Source of the DNA: Alphaproteobacteria bacterium
GTDB lineage: Bacteria > Pseudomonadota > Alphaproteobacteria > GCA-2731375
NCBI GenBank assembly: GCA_021776235.1
Contig: JAJFGG010000075.1
Location: 1-49,316, forward strand
DNA: 49,316 nt
Direction of reading: 5' to 3'
In this document: piece by piece, positions 18,695-27,926 of the stretch
Position numbering within the stretch: position 1 is the stretch's first letter
Layout: every line of letters starts with the position of its first letter
Notes under the pieces: generated by a model
The model's input: the letters and a program-made list of their open reading frames with translations, nothing else
Told to the model about the DNA's origin: nothing
Databases searched by the model: none
Position numbers and translations under genes: made by a program

Positions 18695-20119
18695 ATGGTG
18701 CTGGATTTTCTCACCGATGTTGGGGGCTATGTGTTGCCCTTTCTGGTGGTATTGACCGTTCTGGTTTTTGTCCATGAAATGGGCCACTACTTGGTTGCTC
18801 GCTGGAATGGCGTTCGTGTTGAGGTCTTTTCCATTGGCTTCGGGCCCGAAATCAGGGGCTGGAACGACGCCGCGGGCACCCGCTGGAAGATTTGCTGGAT
18901 ACCCTTTGGCGGTTACGTCAAATTCTTTGGCGACAGCGACGGCGCCAGCCGGCCCGACGGCGATACGCTGCGGGAATTGAGCGATGATGAGCGGGCAGTG
19001 TCGTTTCACCATAAACGCCTGGGTCAGCGCGCCGCGGTCGTGGCGGCGGGGCCCATGGCTAATTTTGCTTACGCCATCATCGTGCTTGCCGCAATGTATA
19101 TGGCCTTTGGTCAGCGTGTCACACCGGCGGAAATTGGCCGTGTCGTTGATCAGGGCGCCGGGCAAGCCGCCGGATTTGAAGAAGGCGATGTTGTTCTGGC
19201 TATCGACGGTAGCTCAATCCACCGTTTTGAACAATTTGAGCAGGCCGTCTTTCTCAATCCGGGGCGGCAGCTCAACTTTCGCATTCGCCGGCTTGACCAG
19301 GAGCGGACATTAACGGCCACGCCACGACTGATCGAAAAAGCTGATCGTCAGGGCATTATGCACAAATTTGGTGATCTGGGCCTCTGGCCAGCCAGTCCCG
19401 CAATCGTCGGTAAAGTCTATGAAGACAGTCCAGCGGCAGAGGCCGGCTTTCTGCCCGGTGATCGAATTCTTGCTATCGATGGCCAAGTACTCGACAATTT
19501 CGAGCGTTTGCAGGATATCGTTGCGGCTAGCAAGGGACGCCGGCTGACGGTGACGTTATTGCGCGATGGCGCGGAAAAGCGTCTGTACGTGGCGGCGCGG
19601 CGGGCCGGAGCGGATAAACAGCCGACCCAGAGTTCCGCCGGGCCGGAGCGCTGGCTGATCGGAATTTTGCGAGCCCAGCGCGCACCGGTTCGTCTTGGCC
19701 CCGCAGATGCCGTAATGGAAGCCACGGCAACCTGTTACGAAATGCTGGTGCAGACGCTGGCTTATGTGGGCCAGATGATTTCCGGCAGCCGGGGTACCGA
19801 AGATCTGGGCGGGCCGATACGCATAGCCCATGCCTCGGGTCAGGCGGCCCAGGTTGGTGTTGAACAACTGATCATGCTATCGATTTTGTTGTCCCTGAAC
19901 CTGGGTATGATCAATCTATTCCCGATCCCCATATTGGACGGCGGTCATCTGCTTTTTTATGGCTTTGAGGCGGTCCTGCGCCGACCCTTGACGGAACGAA
20001 CTCAGGAATTCGCTTTTCGTATCGGTTTGGCGTTGGTGCTGACACTTACGGTCTTTGCCACCTGGAATGATCTGGTAAACTTGCGCGTTGTAGAGTTTAT
20101 CGCTGACCTGTTCTCTTAG
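18695..20119 (+). CDS. rseP: RIP metalloprotease RseP (site-2 protease)
   Basis: A 474-residue intramembrane zinc metalloprotease. HEMGH at residues 27-31 is the HExxH zinc site in the first helix; the second half of the active site is NLFPIPILDGGHLLF near 405-420. Two PDZ domains lie between (around 140-215 and 235-310). It cleaves membrane-bound anti-sigma factors and signal peptides. It starts 5 bases after dxr and precedes bamA, the conserved order. Confidence 0.95.
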   Translation: MVLDFLTDVGGYVLPFLVVLTVLVFVHEMGHYLVARWNGVRVEVFSIGFGPEIRGWNDAAGTRWKICWIPFGGYVKFFGDSDGASRPDGDTLRELSDDERAVSFHHKRLGQRAAVVAAGPMANFAYAIIVLAAMYMAFGQRVTPAEIGRVVDQGAGQAAGFEEGDVVLAIDGSSIHRFEQFEQAVFLNPGRQLNFRIRRLDQERTLTATPRLIEKADRQGIMHKFGDLGLWPASPAIVGKVYEDSPAAEAGFLPGDRILAIDGQVLDNFERLQDIVAASKGRRLTVTLLRDGAEKRLYVAARRAGADKQPTQSSAGPERWLIGILRAQRAPVRLGPADAVMEATATCYEMLVQTLAYVGQMISGSRGTEDLGGPIRIAHASGQAAQVGVEQLIMLSILLSLNLGMINLFPIPILDGGHLLFYGFEAVLRRPLTERTQEFAFRIGLALVLTLTVFATWNDLVNLRVVEFIADLFS

Positions 20120-20150
20120 TCCGCGAACAGGTCCATTGGAGGCCGTACTT

Positions 20151-22448
20151 TTGCGTTTTCGCTTAACCGCCCTGTTCCTTGCCGCTGGCTTGTTCTGCGG
20201 GATTCTTGGCGGCATGCCCCTCACCCAACCTGCCATGGCGGCAGAGACCGCTTCATCGGTCGTCATCGCGCGGATCGATGTCCAAGGGAATCAGCGGATT
20301 GAGGCGCTGACCATACAATCCTATATGACGATCGCCGCTGGCGATCCGTTTAATCCAGGGCGCGTTGATCAATCTTTAAAGGCTCTGTTCGCCACTGGCC
20401 TGTTCGCCGACGTCTCGGTTCGCCGCCAAGGCAATGTATTGGTCGTTGATGTGGTGGAAAACCCGATCATTAACCGACTGGCATTTGAAGGAAACCGTCG
20501 CATTGCCGACGATGTCTTGGAGCAGGAAGTGCAACTGCGCCCCCGCATCGTCTACACTCGTAGCCGGGTGCAGGCGGATGTACAACGCATCCTGCAGGTC
20601 TACCGCCGCAACGGCCGTTTTGCCGCTTCGGTCGAACCCAAAGTGGTGCAACTGGAACAGAACCGCGTCGATTTGATCTTTGAAATTGGCGAGGGGCCGG
20701 TCACTGGTGTTCGGCGTATAGATTTTATCGGCAACCGCAATTTCAGTGACAGTAAATTGCGCCGGGCCATCGCCACGGCGGAAACCCGCTGGTACCGTTT
20801 TTTTTCGTCTGATGACAGTTATGATCCTGATCGCGTCACCCTAGACCGGGAGTTGCTGCGAAAATTTTACCTGGAGCGCGGCTATGCTGACTTCCGGGTA
20901 TTGTCGGCGGTTGCCGAACTTACGCATGACCGGAGCGATTTTTTCATTACGTTCACGGTCGAGGAGGGGGAACTTTATAAGTTCGGCAAAATTGAGATGA
21001 CCAGCACCCTGCGTGATTTGGAACCGGAATCTCTGCGCGGAAGTTTGACGATTATTGAAGGCGAAGATTACAATGCAGAGTTTATTGAGGAATCCATTGA
21101 AGAGCTGAATTTCGTCATCGGCCGTCTTGGCTATGCGTTTGTTGATATTCGTCCCCGGGTCAATCGTCGGAGGGACGAGCGGTTGATTGATTTGGTCCTC
21201 GAGATCAATGAAGGGCCGCGGGTCTATATCGACCGGATAAATATCACGGGTAATATCCGGACACTGGATAAGGTGATCCGGCGCGAATTGAAACTGGTGG
21301 AAGGTGACGCCTTCAACACGGCAAAGCTGCGCCGGTCACGCCAGCAAATAAGGCGCCTGGGGTTTTTTGACAAGGTAGATATGGCGCAGAAGCAGGGCGA
21401 CGCGCCGGATAAAGTCGTGATTGACGTCGACGTGCAGGAGCGCTCCACTGGCGAGTTGAGCTTTGGCCTTGGCCTTTCGACGACGGAAACCGTAGTCGGC
21501 GATATTTCGATCCGCGAACGCAACCTTCTGGGCAAAGGACAGGATCTGAAGTTATCTCTCGGCCTGTCCGCCCTCAGACAGCAGGTGGACATGTCCTTCA
21601 CCGAGCCCTATTTTCTGGATCGTGAACTGTCCGCCGGGGTTGATGTATTCAGCACGAAGCAGGATCAGCAGGATCGCAGTTCCTTTGACGAGCAAACAAA
21701 GGGTTTTAGCTTGCGCGCCCGCTTTCCCATTACCGAAAACCTGCGGCAAGGTTTACGCTATACCTTGCGTCAGAACGAAATCGAAAATATTGACAATAGT
21801 ACTTCGCTCTTCATTCGCCTGGATGAAGGGGATTATATTACTTCTGCGGTGGCCTATGATTTGACCTACGATACCCGCGACGATGTTTTTCTGCCGACGA
21901 AGGGTATTGTTATTGCCGGTGGCCAGGAACTCGCCGGAATAGGTGGCGATGTAAATTATATACGAAGCACCGCACGTTGGTCTTATTTCTATCCTATCAC
22001 CCGGGATGTGGTCGGCAATGTATCGCTGAGTGGAGGCCATATTGTCGGCTTGGGTGAGGACGTTCGGGTTACGAACCGGTTCTTTCTGGGCGGCGATAAC
22101 TTTCGTGGTTTCGCGGTCGGTGGCGTTGGTCCCAGGGATGCCTCGACGGATGATGCGATCGGCGGTAATGTCTTTTACGTGGCGACCGGAGAACTGCGCT
22201 TTCCAATTGGCTTTCCAGAGGATTTTGCCGTATTGGGCCGAGCCTTTTCCCAGGTCGGTACTTTGTTTGATCCCGATGTTAGCGGCGCGAATCTGCAGGA
22301 TACAGATAGTCCGCGCGTGAGCGTTGGCGTCGGGATATCATGGCGTTCTCCTTTTGGTCCGATTAGTGTTGATTTGGCGCAGGCGGTCCAGAAGGAATCT
22401 TTCGACGAGGATGAGTTGTTCCGATTTAATTTCGGCACCAGATTCTAA
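20151..22448 (+). CDS. bamA: Outer membrane protein assembly factor BamA
   Basis: A 765-residue BamA: signal peptide at 1-30 ending near AMAAETA, five POTRA domains (about 35-430) and the 16-strand beta-barrel, including a NFRGFAVGGVGPRD-type motif in the barrel and a terminal NFGTRF with C-terminal phenylalanine. It inserts outer-membrane proteins with the Bam complex. The TTG at 20151 is chosen because GGAGG at 20138-20142 is eight bases upstream; the in-frame TTG 20136 overlaps that site and would add five residues before the signal peptide. Confidence 0.95.
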   Translation: MRFRLTALFLAAGLFCGILGGMPLTQPAMAAETASSVVIARIDVQGNQRIEALTIQSYMTIAAGDPFNPGRVDQSLKALFATGLFADVSVRRQGNVLVVDVVENPIINRLAFEGNRRIADDVLEQEVQLRPRIVYTRSRVQADVQRILQVYRRNGRFAASVEPKVVQLEQNRVDLIFEIGEGPVTGVRRIDFIGNRNFSDSKLRRAIATAETRWYRFFSSDDSYDPDRVTLDRELLRKFYLERGYADFRVLSAVAELTHDRSDFFITFTVEEGELYKFGKIEMTSTLRDLEPESLRGSLTIIEGEDYNAEFIEESIEELNFVIGRLGYAFVDIRPRVNRRRDERLIDLVLEINEGPRVYIDRINITGNIRTLDKVIRRELKLVEGDAFNTAKLRRSRQQIRRLGFFDKVDMAQKQGDAPDKVVIDVDVQERSTGELSFGLGLSTTETVVGDISIRERNLLGKGQDLKLSLGLSALRQQVDMSFTEPYFLDRELSAGVDVFSTKQDQQDRSSFDEQTKGFSLRARFPITENLRQGLRYTLRQNEIENIDNSTSLFIRLDEGDYITSAVAYDLTYDTRDDVFLPTKGIVIAGGQELAGIGGDVNYIRSTARWSYFYPITRDVVGNVSLSGGHIVGLGEDVRVTNRFFLGGDNFRGFAVGGVGPRDASTDDAIGGNVFYVATGELRFPIGFPEDFAVLGRAFSQVGTLFDPDVSGANLQDTDSPRVSVGVGISWRSPFGPISVDLAQAVQKESFDEDELFRFNFGTRF

Positions 22449-22469
22449 ATTGGTTTTGGATGAATAGGC

Positions 22470-23027
22470 ATGCGGCTTTCATTGTTTCTACGTTTTATCA
22501 TTTTTGCCTTATTATTCGGTGTGCTGAATGCGGCGGCTACGGGGGCCGAACCCATGCCCAAGGCCGTAATTGCGGTCCTGGATTATGCCCGTATCCTGCA
22601 GGCATCGGATGCGGCCAAGGATATCCGCCGACAGGTCAAGCTATATGGTGATAGTTTTCGCGATGTGGTCCAGGCCGAGGAAGATCGCTTGCGCGGAATT
22701 GAAGCGGAATTGAAGCGCCAACGCAGCGTGTTGAGCCCCGACGCCTATGAAGAAATGCGGCAAGATTTCAAAAGCCAGGTTATCACGGCGCAACGTCAGG
22801 GACAGAATTTCAAGCGGGATCTGGAAAAAGCGCTCAAATTTGCCACGACGCAATTGCAGAAGGCTGTAATCCCCATCGTCAAGAAATTGACGGAGGAAAA
22901 GGGTTACACAATTGTGGTGGATAATTCACAGGTATTGTTTGCTGACGGAGGGCTCGATATTACCGAAGAGGTGCTGGATCGATTGAACCAAACATTGCGC
23001 ACGGTCGCCGTTCCTAAGCCGCAATAG
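22470..23027 (+). CDS. skp: OmpH/Skp family periplasmic chaperone
   Basis: A 185-residue protein with an N-terminal signal peptide (hydrophobic 5-22, cleavage near ATGAEP), then AVLDYARILQASDAAKDI and a long charged coiled-coil (about 50-130), ending in TEEKGYTIVVDNSQVLFADGGLDIT, the standard OmpH C-terminal block. It holds unfolded outer-membrane proteins for BamA, encoded immediately upstream (21-base gap). Confidence 0.93.
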   Translation: MRLSLFLRFIIFALLFGVLNAAATGAEPMPKAVIAVLDYARILQASDAAKDIRRQVKLYGDSFRDVVQAEEDRLRGIEAELKRQRSVLSPDAYEEMRQDFKSQVITAQRQGQNFKRDLEKALKFATTQLQKAVIPIVKKLTEEKGYTIVVDNSQVLFADGGLDITEEVLDRLNQTLRTVAVPKPQ

Positions 23028-23050
23028 CCATGGATGGACACTAAAGGATT

Positions 23051-24091
23051 ATGGCGGATCCCAGGTTTTTTCAACGGCAGGGTCCGTTCCGGTTGGCTGA
23101 ATTGGCGGCAATCGGCGAGCTTGAGTTAAGCGATCCGGCTGCCGCCGATATGGTGATTGTGGATGTCGCCGCCTTGGAAACGGCGGCGCCGGGAGAGTTG
23201 AGTTTTCTTGACAATAAGGCTTACCTGGGCGCCCTGGCAGCCAGCCGGGCGAGCGTCTGTATCATTGCCCAGCGCTATGCCGGCCAAGCCCCTGACGGTA
23301 TGGTGCTGTTGTATAGTGACCAGCCATATCGTGGTTTTGCACTGGCTGCCCAGGCCTTCTATCCAAGGCCGCGGCCGACGGCGATGATCTCGCCGGCGGC
23401 GATGGTGGATCCAGCTGCGACGATCGGCCAGGGGAGTCAGGTCGATGCCGGCGCCGTGATAGCTGCCGGCGCGGAAATTGGCGCCCGGTGCGCCATCGGT
23501 GCAAATGCGACCATTGCGCCCGGTGTGGTCCTCGGTGACGATTGTATCGTAGGGCCTGGTGTGTCTCTTTCCCATTGCCAGATCGGCGACCGTGTGACTT
23601 TTCATCCGGGCGGGCAAATCGGTCAAGACGGATTTGGCTTTGCGATAGACCCCAGCGGACATGTCAAAGTACCTCAGATCGGGCGGGTGCTGATTGGTGA
23701 TGATTGCGATATCGGCGCCAATACGACGATTGACAGAGGGTCCATGCGCGATACCGTGGTCGGATCTGGCTGTTGGATTGATAATCTGGTGCAGATCGGG
23801 CACAACGTGGAACTTGGACGTGGTTGCGTGATCGCCGCCATGACCGGAATTTCCGGCAGCACGAAGGTAGGCAACTTCGTGGCCATGGGTGGGCAGGTCG
23901 GTTTGGCCGGTCACTTGACGATTGGTGATGGGGCCCAAATCGCGGCGCAAAGCGGTGTCATGGCGGATGTGCCGCCGGGCTCGACCATTGGCGGCACACC
24001 GGCGATGCCGATCAAGGAGTTTTTCCGGCAGGTCGCGACCCTGCGCCGTCTAGCGCAGCAACGAGGAAGAAGGGATGGCGAGGCGCGATGA
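23051..24091 (+). CDS. lpxD: UDP-3-O-(3-hydroxyacyl)glucosamine N-acyltransferase
   Basis: A 346-residue LpxD: an N-terminal uridine-binding domain (about 1-105, with [12 protein letters not shown]) followed by left-handed beta-helix hexapeptide repeats (about 110-310; [32 protein letters not shown]) and a C-terminal helix. It adds the N-linked acyl chain in lipid A synthesis, using acyl-ACP. The stop overlaps the fabZ start (ATGA, 24088-24091). Confidence 0.96.
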   Translation: MADPRFFQRQGPFRLAELAAIGELELSDPAAADMVIVDVAALETAAPGELSFLDNKAYLGALAASRASVCIIAQRYAGQAPDGMVLLYSDQPYRGFALAAQAFYPRPRPTAMISPAAMVDPAATIGQGSQVDAGAVIAAGAEIGARCAIGANATIAPGVVLGDDCIVGPGVSLSHCQIGDRVTFHPGGQIGQDGFGFAIDPSGHVKVPQIGRVLIGDDCDIGANTTIDRGSMRDTVVGSGCWIDNLVQIGHNVELGRGCVIAAMTGISGSTKVGNFVAMGGQVGLAGHLTIGDGAQIAAQSGVMADVPPGSTIGGTPAMPIKEFFRQVATLRRLAQQRGRRDGEAR

Positions 24092-24555
24092 CTGAGGGAG
24101 CGGTGGCCGGGCAGGCGGATGCCCTCGATATTGGCCGTATCATGGAGATGATACCCCATCGTTATCCCATGCTGCTGATCGATCGGGTGGTTGACATCGT
24201 CAGCAGTGAAACAGCTGTTGGCATCAAGAATGTGACCATCAATGAACCGCAGTTCCAGGGACACTTTCCCCAACGTGCCATAATGCCGGGCGTGTTGATC
24301 GTCGAGGCCATGGCGCAAACCGCCGCCGTTTTGGTGGTCTGGTCCATGGGCGCCGAAGCGGAGGGAAAACTGGTTTATTTCATGTCCATCGACGATTGCC
24401 GTTTTCGACGGCCGGTGGTGCCGGGAGATATCATGCGGGTTCATGTTGCCAAGGAACGCAACAGGGGCAATGTCTGGCGCTTTCAGGGTAAAGTCTATGT
24501 TGATGATCAACTTTGCGCCGAAGCGCGTTTTGCCGCAATGTTGGTAGAGGAGTAG
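24088..24555 (+). CDS. fabZ: 3-hydroxyacyl-[ACP] dehydratase FabZ
   Basis: A 155-residue hotdog-fold dehydratase. [14 protein letters not shown] near 21-34, catalytic H59 in QGHFP, and E73 in [11 protein letters not shown]. It dehydrates 3-hydroxyacyl-ACP in fatty acid synthesis and competes with LpxA and LpxD for the same acyl-ACP, which explains its place between them. Translationally coupled to lpxD. Confidence 0.96.
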   Translation: MTEGAVAGQADALDIGRIMEMIPHRYPMLLIDRVVDIVSSETAVGIKNVTINEPQFQGHFPQRAIMPGVLIVEAMAQTAAVLVVWSMGAEAEGKLVYFMSIDDCRFRRPVVPGDIMRVHVAKERNRGNVWRFQGKVYVDDQLCAEARFAAMLVEE

Positions 24556-24564
24556 GGTAGGGCA

Positions 24565-25365
24565 ATGGCCAAAATTCATCCGACCGCCATCGTAGAAGAC
24601 GGCGCAGTGTTAGGCGAGGGGGTGCAGATTGGACCCTATTGCACAGTCTCGGCCGAAACGAACCTGGGCGACGGGGTCGTGCTTGACAGCCATGTGGTGA
24701 TCGGTGGCCGAACGACCATTGGCCCGAACAACCGCGTCTTTCCGTTCGCGGCAATTGGGACGCCGCCCCAGGATATGAAATATGCCGGTGAACCCTCGGA
24801 ATTGATCCTGGGCGCCAACAATGTTATCCGCGAACATGTCACAATGCATCCGGGCACCAGCGGCGGCGGCATGATCACACGGGTTGGCAACAATTGCCTG
24901 TTTATGGTCGGCGCTCATCTGGCGCATGATTGCCAAGTCGGTGATCATGTTATCCTGGTCAATAATGTCAACCTCGGCGGTCATGTGGAGATTCAGGACC
25001 ACGCCATTGTTGGTGGCATGTCGGCGGTGCATCAATTCGTCAGGATTGGTCGTCATGCCATGATCGGGGGCAAGTCGGCGGTTGAAAACGATGTCATTCC
25101 CTATGGTTCGGTGTTGGGCAATCGGGCCTATCTAAGTGGCTTGAATATCATCGGCCTGAAACGGCGAGGCTTTGGGCGGGACGAGATTCACGGCTTGCGC
25201 GCGGCCTATCGTCTGCTGTTTGCCCAGGAGGGCACCATGCAGGAGCGCTTGGTTGATGTCGCTGCAATGTTTGCGGATCATGAACAGGTGATGGAGATAG
25301 TGGCCTTCATCCAGGCGGATTCATCGCGCGCGCTATGCCAGCCGAAATTGGACCGTGCCGCCTAA
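24565..25365 (+). CDS. lpxA: UDP-N-acetylglucosamine O-acyltransferase
   Basis: A 266-residue LpxA with left-handed beta-helix repeats from the N terminus (IHPTAIVEDGAVLGEGVQIG) through residue about 190, the catalytic-histidine region VGAHLAHDC near 114-122, GMSAVHQFVRIG, and a helical C-terminal domain. First step of lipid A synthesis. It starts 9 bases after fabZ and overlaps lpxI by 11 bases. Confidence 0.97.
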   Translation: MAKIHPTAIVEDGAVLGEGVQIGPYCTVSAETNLGDGVVLDSHVVIGGRTTIGPNNRVFPFAAIGTPPQDMKYAGEPSELILGANNVIREHVTMHPGTSGGGMITRVGNNCLFMVGAHLAHDCQVGDHVILVNNVNLGGHVEIQDHAIVGGMSAVHQFVRIGRHAMIGGKSAVENDVIPYGSVLGNRAYLSGLNIIGLKRRGFGRDEIHGLRAAYRLLFAQEGTMQERLVDVAAMFADHEQVMEIVAFIQADSSRALCQPKLDRAA

Positions 25366-26200
25366 ACTGGGCATCCTCGCCGGGCGGGGAGAGTTGCCCC
25401 GCAGCATTGTCGAGGCCTGCCAGGCATCCGGACGGGATATCTTCATCATTGCCTTCAACGGCGACACCGATCCGGCTACGGTGGCGGGCGGCGTCGCCCA
25501 TGCCTGGGTCGATCTGCCTGCGGTGGGGCGCACTATAAGATTGTTGAAAGAGGCCGGAGTGCGGGATCTGGTTCTGATCGGACCCGTGGGGCGGCCGGAT
25601 TTTTCCAGTTTGCGGCCGGATTGGCATGGCGCAAAGCTATTGCCAAAGGTCATTCGGGCGGCCCGTCAGGGCGATGACGCCTTGATGAAAGTAATCGTGG
25701 ATGATCTGGAAGAACAGGGCTTCAATGTCCTGGCGGCCGAGGCCGTGTTGTCCGACCTGGGCGCGCCCAAGGGAAACATTGGCGCCCACGAACCCGATGC
25801 CGGGGACCGCGCCGATATCGACCGGGGGATGGAGGTGGTGGCACTGCTGGGCCGCCTCGACATTGGTCAGGCGGCGGTTGTGCGGGATGGCTATGTATTG
25901 GCCGTGGAGGCGGCCGAGGGTACGGACGAGATGTTGCTGCGCTGCGGCCAATTTCGCACAAAAGAGGCCGGCGGCGGCCGCGCCGGGGTGCTGGTCAAAC
26001 GGCCAAAACCCGGTCAGGAACGCCGGGTCGATTTGCCGACCATCGGTGTCCCGACGGTTCTGGGGGCGGCCGCGGCAGGGTTGAAAGGCATTGCGGTCGA
26101 GGCCGGCGGCGCCTTGATCGCCGATCGCGAAGCGGTGGCGGAAGCGGCAGATGCGGCCGGCATTTTTGTCTGCGGCGTAACCGTGGGAGATCCGCCCTGA
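25355..26200 (+). CDS. lpxI: UDP-2,3-diacylglucosamine diphosphatase LpxI
   Basis: A 281-residue LpxI (DUF1009): KLGILAGRGELPR at 4-16, GDTDP, IGPVGRPDF near 70-78, LLPKVIRAARQGDDALMK, DRGMEVVALLGRLDIGQAAVV near 157-176, and C-terminal VDLPTIGVPTVLGAAAAGLKGIAVEAGG. It converts UDP-diacylglucosamine to lipid X, replacing LpxH, as in most alphaproteobacteria. GTG 25355 overlaps the 3' end of lpxA. Its TGA is shared with the probable CTG start of lpxB. Confidence 0.95.
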   Translation: MPPKLGILAGRGELPRSIVEACQASGRDIFIIAFNGDTDPATVAGGVAHAWVDLPAVGRTIRLLKEAGVRDLVLIGPVGRPDFSSLRPDWHGAKLLPKVIRAARQGDDALMKVIVDDLEEQGFNVLAAEAVLSDLGAPKGNIGAHEPDAGDRADIDRGMEVVALLGRLDIGQAAVVRDGYVLAVEAAEGTDEMLLRCGQFRTKEAGGGRAGVLVKRPKPGQERRVDLPTIGVPTVLGAAAAGLKGIAVEAGGALIADREAVAEAADAAGIFVCGVTVGDPP

Positions 26201-27357
26201 GCGACGAGGCGCGCCATTTCGTTCTGGTAGCGGGTGAGGCATCGGGCGATGTTTTGGGTGCAAGGTTGATCGCCGCCCTTCGCCAGCGTTACCCCGGGAC
26301 GCTGACATTCAGCGGTGTTGGTGGCGCGCTGATGGCGGGGCAGGGCCTGGACAGCCTGTTCCCCATTTCTGATTTATCGGTCATGGGATTGGCTGAAATA
26401 TTGCCGCGTGTACCCCTGTTGCTGCGGCGCCTGCGGCAGACCGCAGAGCATGTCAAAGCGGCCCAACCAGCCGCCTTGATCACAATCGATGCGCCGGGCT
26501 TCTCCTTTCGGTTGGCGAAACGTCTGGCCGGCGAAGGGATCCCCCTGATCCACTACGTAGCGCCCCAGGTCTGGGCCTGGCGGCCGGGCCGGGCGCGACA
26601 TCTGGCGGGGCAGATTGATCACCTGTTGGCCCTGTTGCCGTTCGAGCCGGAATTCTTTCGCGACTATGACCTGCCGTGCAGATTTGTCGGACATCCGGTC
26701 ATCGAAGGCGTAGCCGAGACGCCGGGCAACGGGCCTGAGTTTCGGCGGCGATTGGCGATACCTGCCGATGCGCCCGTGCTGGCCATGCTGCCCGGTAGCC
26801 GTGCCGGCGAGGCCAGCCGTCTGTTGCCGATTTTCGCGGACGTTGCCGCCTTGCTATATGCCCAGCGGCCCGGCTTGCAGGTGGTTATCCCAACCGTGGA
26901 ACAGGTCGCCGGTGTGGTCGCGGCCGCCGTTGCGGCCTGGCCCATGACAACCCATGTGGTTGAAGGCGCGACCGGCCGGGCGGATGCGTTTGCCGCCGCC
27001 GGTGCGGCGCTGGCGGCCTCCGGCACGGTGTCTTTGGAATTGGCTTTGCGCGGCGTTCCCACCGTGGTGGCCTATCGCACCAATCCGGTTACCGCCGCAT
27101 TGGTGCGCCGCATGCTGATCATACCACATGTGGCCCTGCCCAACATCCTGGCGGAGAAAGCGGTGCTGCCGGAGTTCCTGCAGGAGAATTGCCGGCCGGA
27201 ACCCATTGCCAATGCCTTGGCGCAATTGCTTGACGACCCCGAGCAGCGCTTGAGGCAAAGGCAGGAGCTGGCGCACGTCGCGGAGATGCTGGGGCAGGGC
27301 GGTACCTTGCCAAGTTTGCGCGCCGCTGACGCCGTGCTAGAAATCGTCGCTGATTGA
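26197..27357 (+). CDS. lpxB: Lipid-A-disaccharide synthase, probable CTG start
   Basis: A GT19 glycosyltransferase joining UDP-diacylglucosamine and lipid X. The family N-terminal motif FVLVAGEASGD lies upstream of the first ATG/GTG/TTG-type codon (TTG 26254) and would be lost with that start. In frame, CTG 26197 sits in a CTGA overlap with the lpxI stop and has GGGAGA (26185-26190) six bases upstream. From CTG the protein has 386 residues, close to the E. coli length. Other motifs: HYVAPQVWAWRPGRA near 125-139, LPGSRAGEA, and SGTVSLELALRGVPTVVAYRTNP. The gene call is firm; the CTG initiation is inference. Confidence 0.9.
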   Translation: MSDEARHFVLVAGEASGDVLGARLIAALRQRYPGTLTFSGVGGALMAGQGLDSLFPISDLSVMGLAEILPRVPLLLRRLRQTAEHVKAAQPAALITIDAPGFSFRLAKRLAGEGIPLIHYVAPQVWAWRPGRARHLAGQIDHLLALLPFEPEFFRDYDLPCRFVGHPVIEGVAETPGNGPEFRRRLAIPADAPVLAMLPGSRAGEASRLLPIFADVAALLYAQRPGLQVVIPTVEQVAGVVAAAVAAWPMTTHVVEGATGRADAFAAAGAALAASGTVSLELALRGVPTVVAYRTNPVTAALVRRMLIIPHVALPNILAEKAVLPEFLQENCRPEPIANALAQLLDDPEQRLRQRQELAHVAEMLGQGGTLPSLRAADAVLEIVAD

Positions 27358-27379
27358 TCACCGCGAAGGAACAACGACG

Positions 27380-27799
27380 ATGTCTGAGAGTGCTGGGCCG
27401 GAGAAGGATGGATTTCGCCTGCTGCATACGATGTTGCGGGTCAAGGACCTGGAGCGGTCGCTGGATTTCTACACCCGCCTGTTGGGTATGCAATTGCTGC
27501 GCAAAACCGATTTTCCGGGCGGCAAATTCACCCTGGCGTTCGTCGGCTATGGTGACGAGGAAAACAACGCGGTGCTTGAACTGACCCACAATTGGGATCA
27601 GGCGGAGCCCTATGACCTGGGCACCGGCTATGGTCATATCGCCATTGCCGCGGCCGATGTCCACGGCGTGTGCGAGGCGCTGGCGCAAGCGGGCGCGGAG
27701 ATCCCCCGTCCCGCCGGGCCCATGAAACATGGCACCCGGGTCATTGCTTTCGTCAAGGATCCGGATGGCTATATGATCGAATTGGTTGAGCGTAGCTGA
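27380..27799 (+). CDS. gloA: Lactoylglutathione lyase (glyoxalase I)
   Basis: A 139-residue glyoxalase I. Metal ligands by position: H16, E67, H86 and E134 (HTMLRVKD, VLELTHNW, GYGHIAI, YMIELVE). It converts the methylglyoxal-glutathione hemithioacetal to S-lactoylglutathione. It lies 22 bases after lpxB, with GAAGGA as ribosome binding site before ATG 27380, and is probably the last gene of this run. Confidence 0.95.
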   Translation: MSESAGPEKDGFRLLHTMLRVKDLERSLDFYTRLLGMQLLRKTDFPGGKFTLAFVGYGDEENNAVLELTHNWDQAEPYDLGTGYGHIAIAAADVHGVCEALAQAGAEIPRPAGPMKHGTRVIAFVKDPDGYMIELVERS

Positions 27800-27861
27800 T
27801 AACGCCCCGCGGCATACAGTCTCGTTGAATCTCGAGTAGCAGCCGCTGCTATAAGGCGCGC

Positions 27862-27891
27862 AAAAAAAAGAGGGCCCGCGAATGCGGGCCC
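27862..27891 (-). terminator. Rho-independent terminator of gltA
   Basis: A perfect 8-bp G+C stem (27872-27879 paired with 27884-27891, loop GAAT). On the minus strand it is followed by TC and then eight T residues (27862-27869 read in reverse). It is 36 bases beyond the gltA stop. It may also stop plus-strand transcription from gloA, but that side has no T-tract. Confidence 0.88.
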
Positions 27892-27926
27892 TTGGTCGTC
27901 GTTGGCGGGTTTGTACTGGCCGTTGC

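Noticed and set aside
27862-27891. Bidirectional terminator for gloA as well as gltA
   Set aside because: Only the minus-strand side has a T-tract; the plus-strand side is followed by TTGGTCG, so a second role is not supported.
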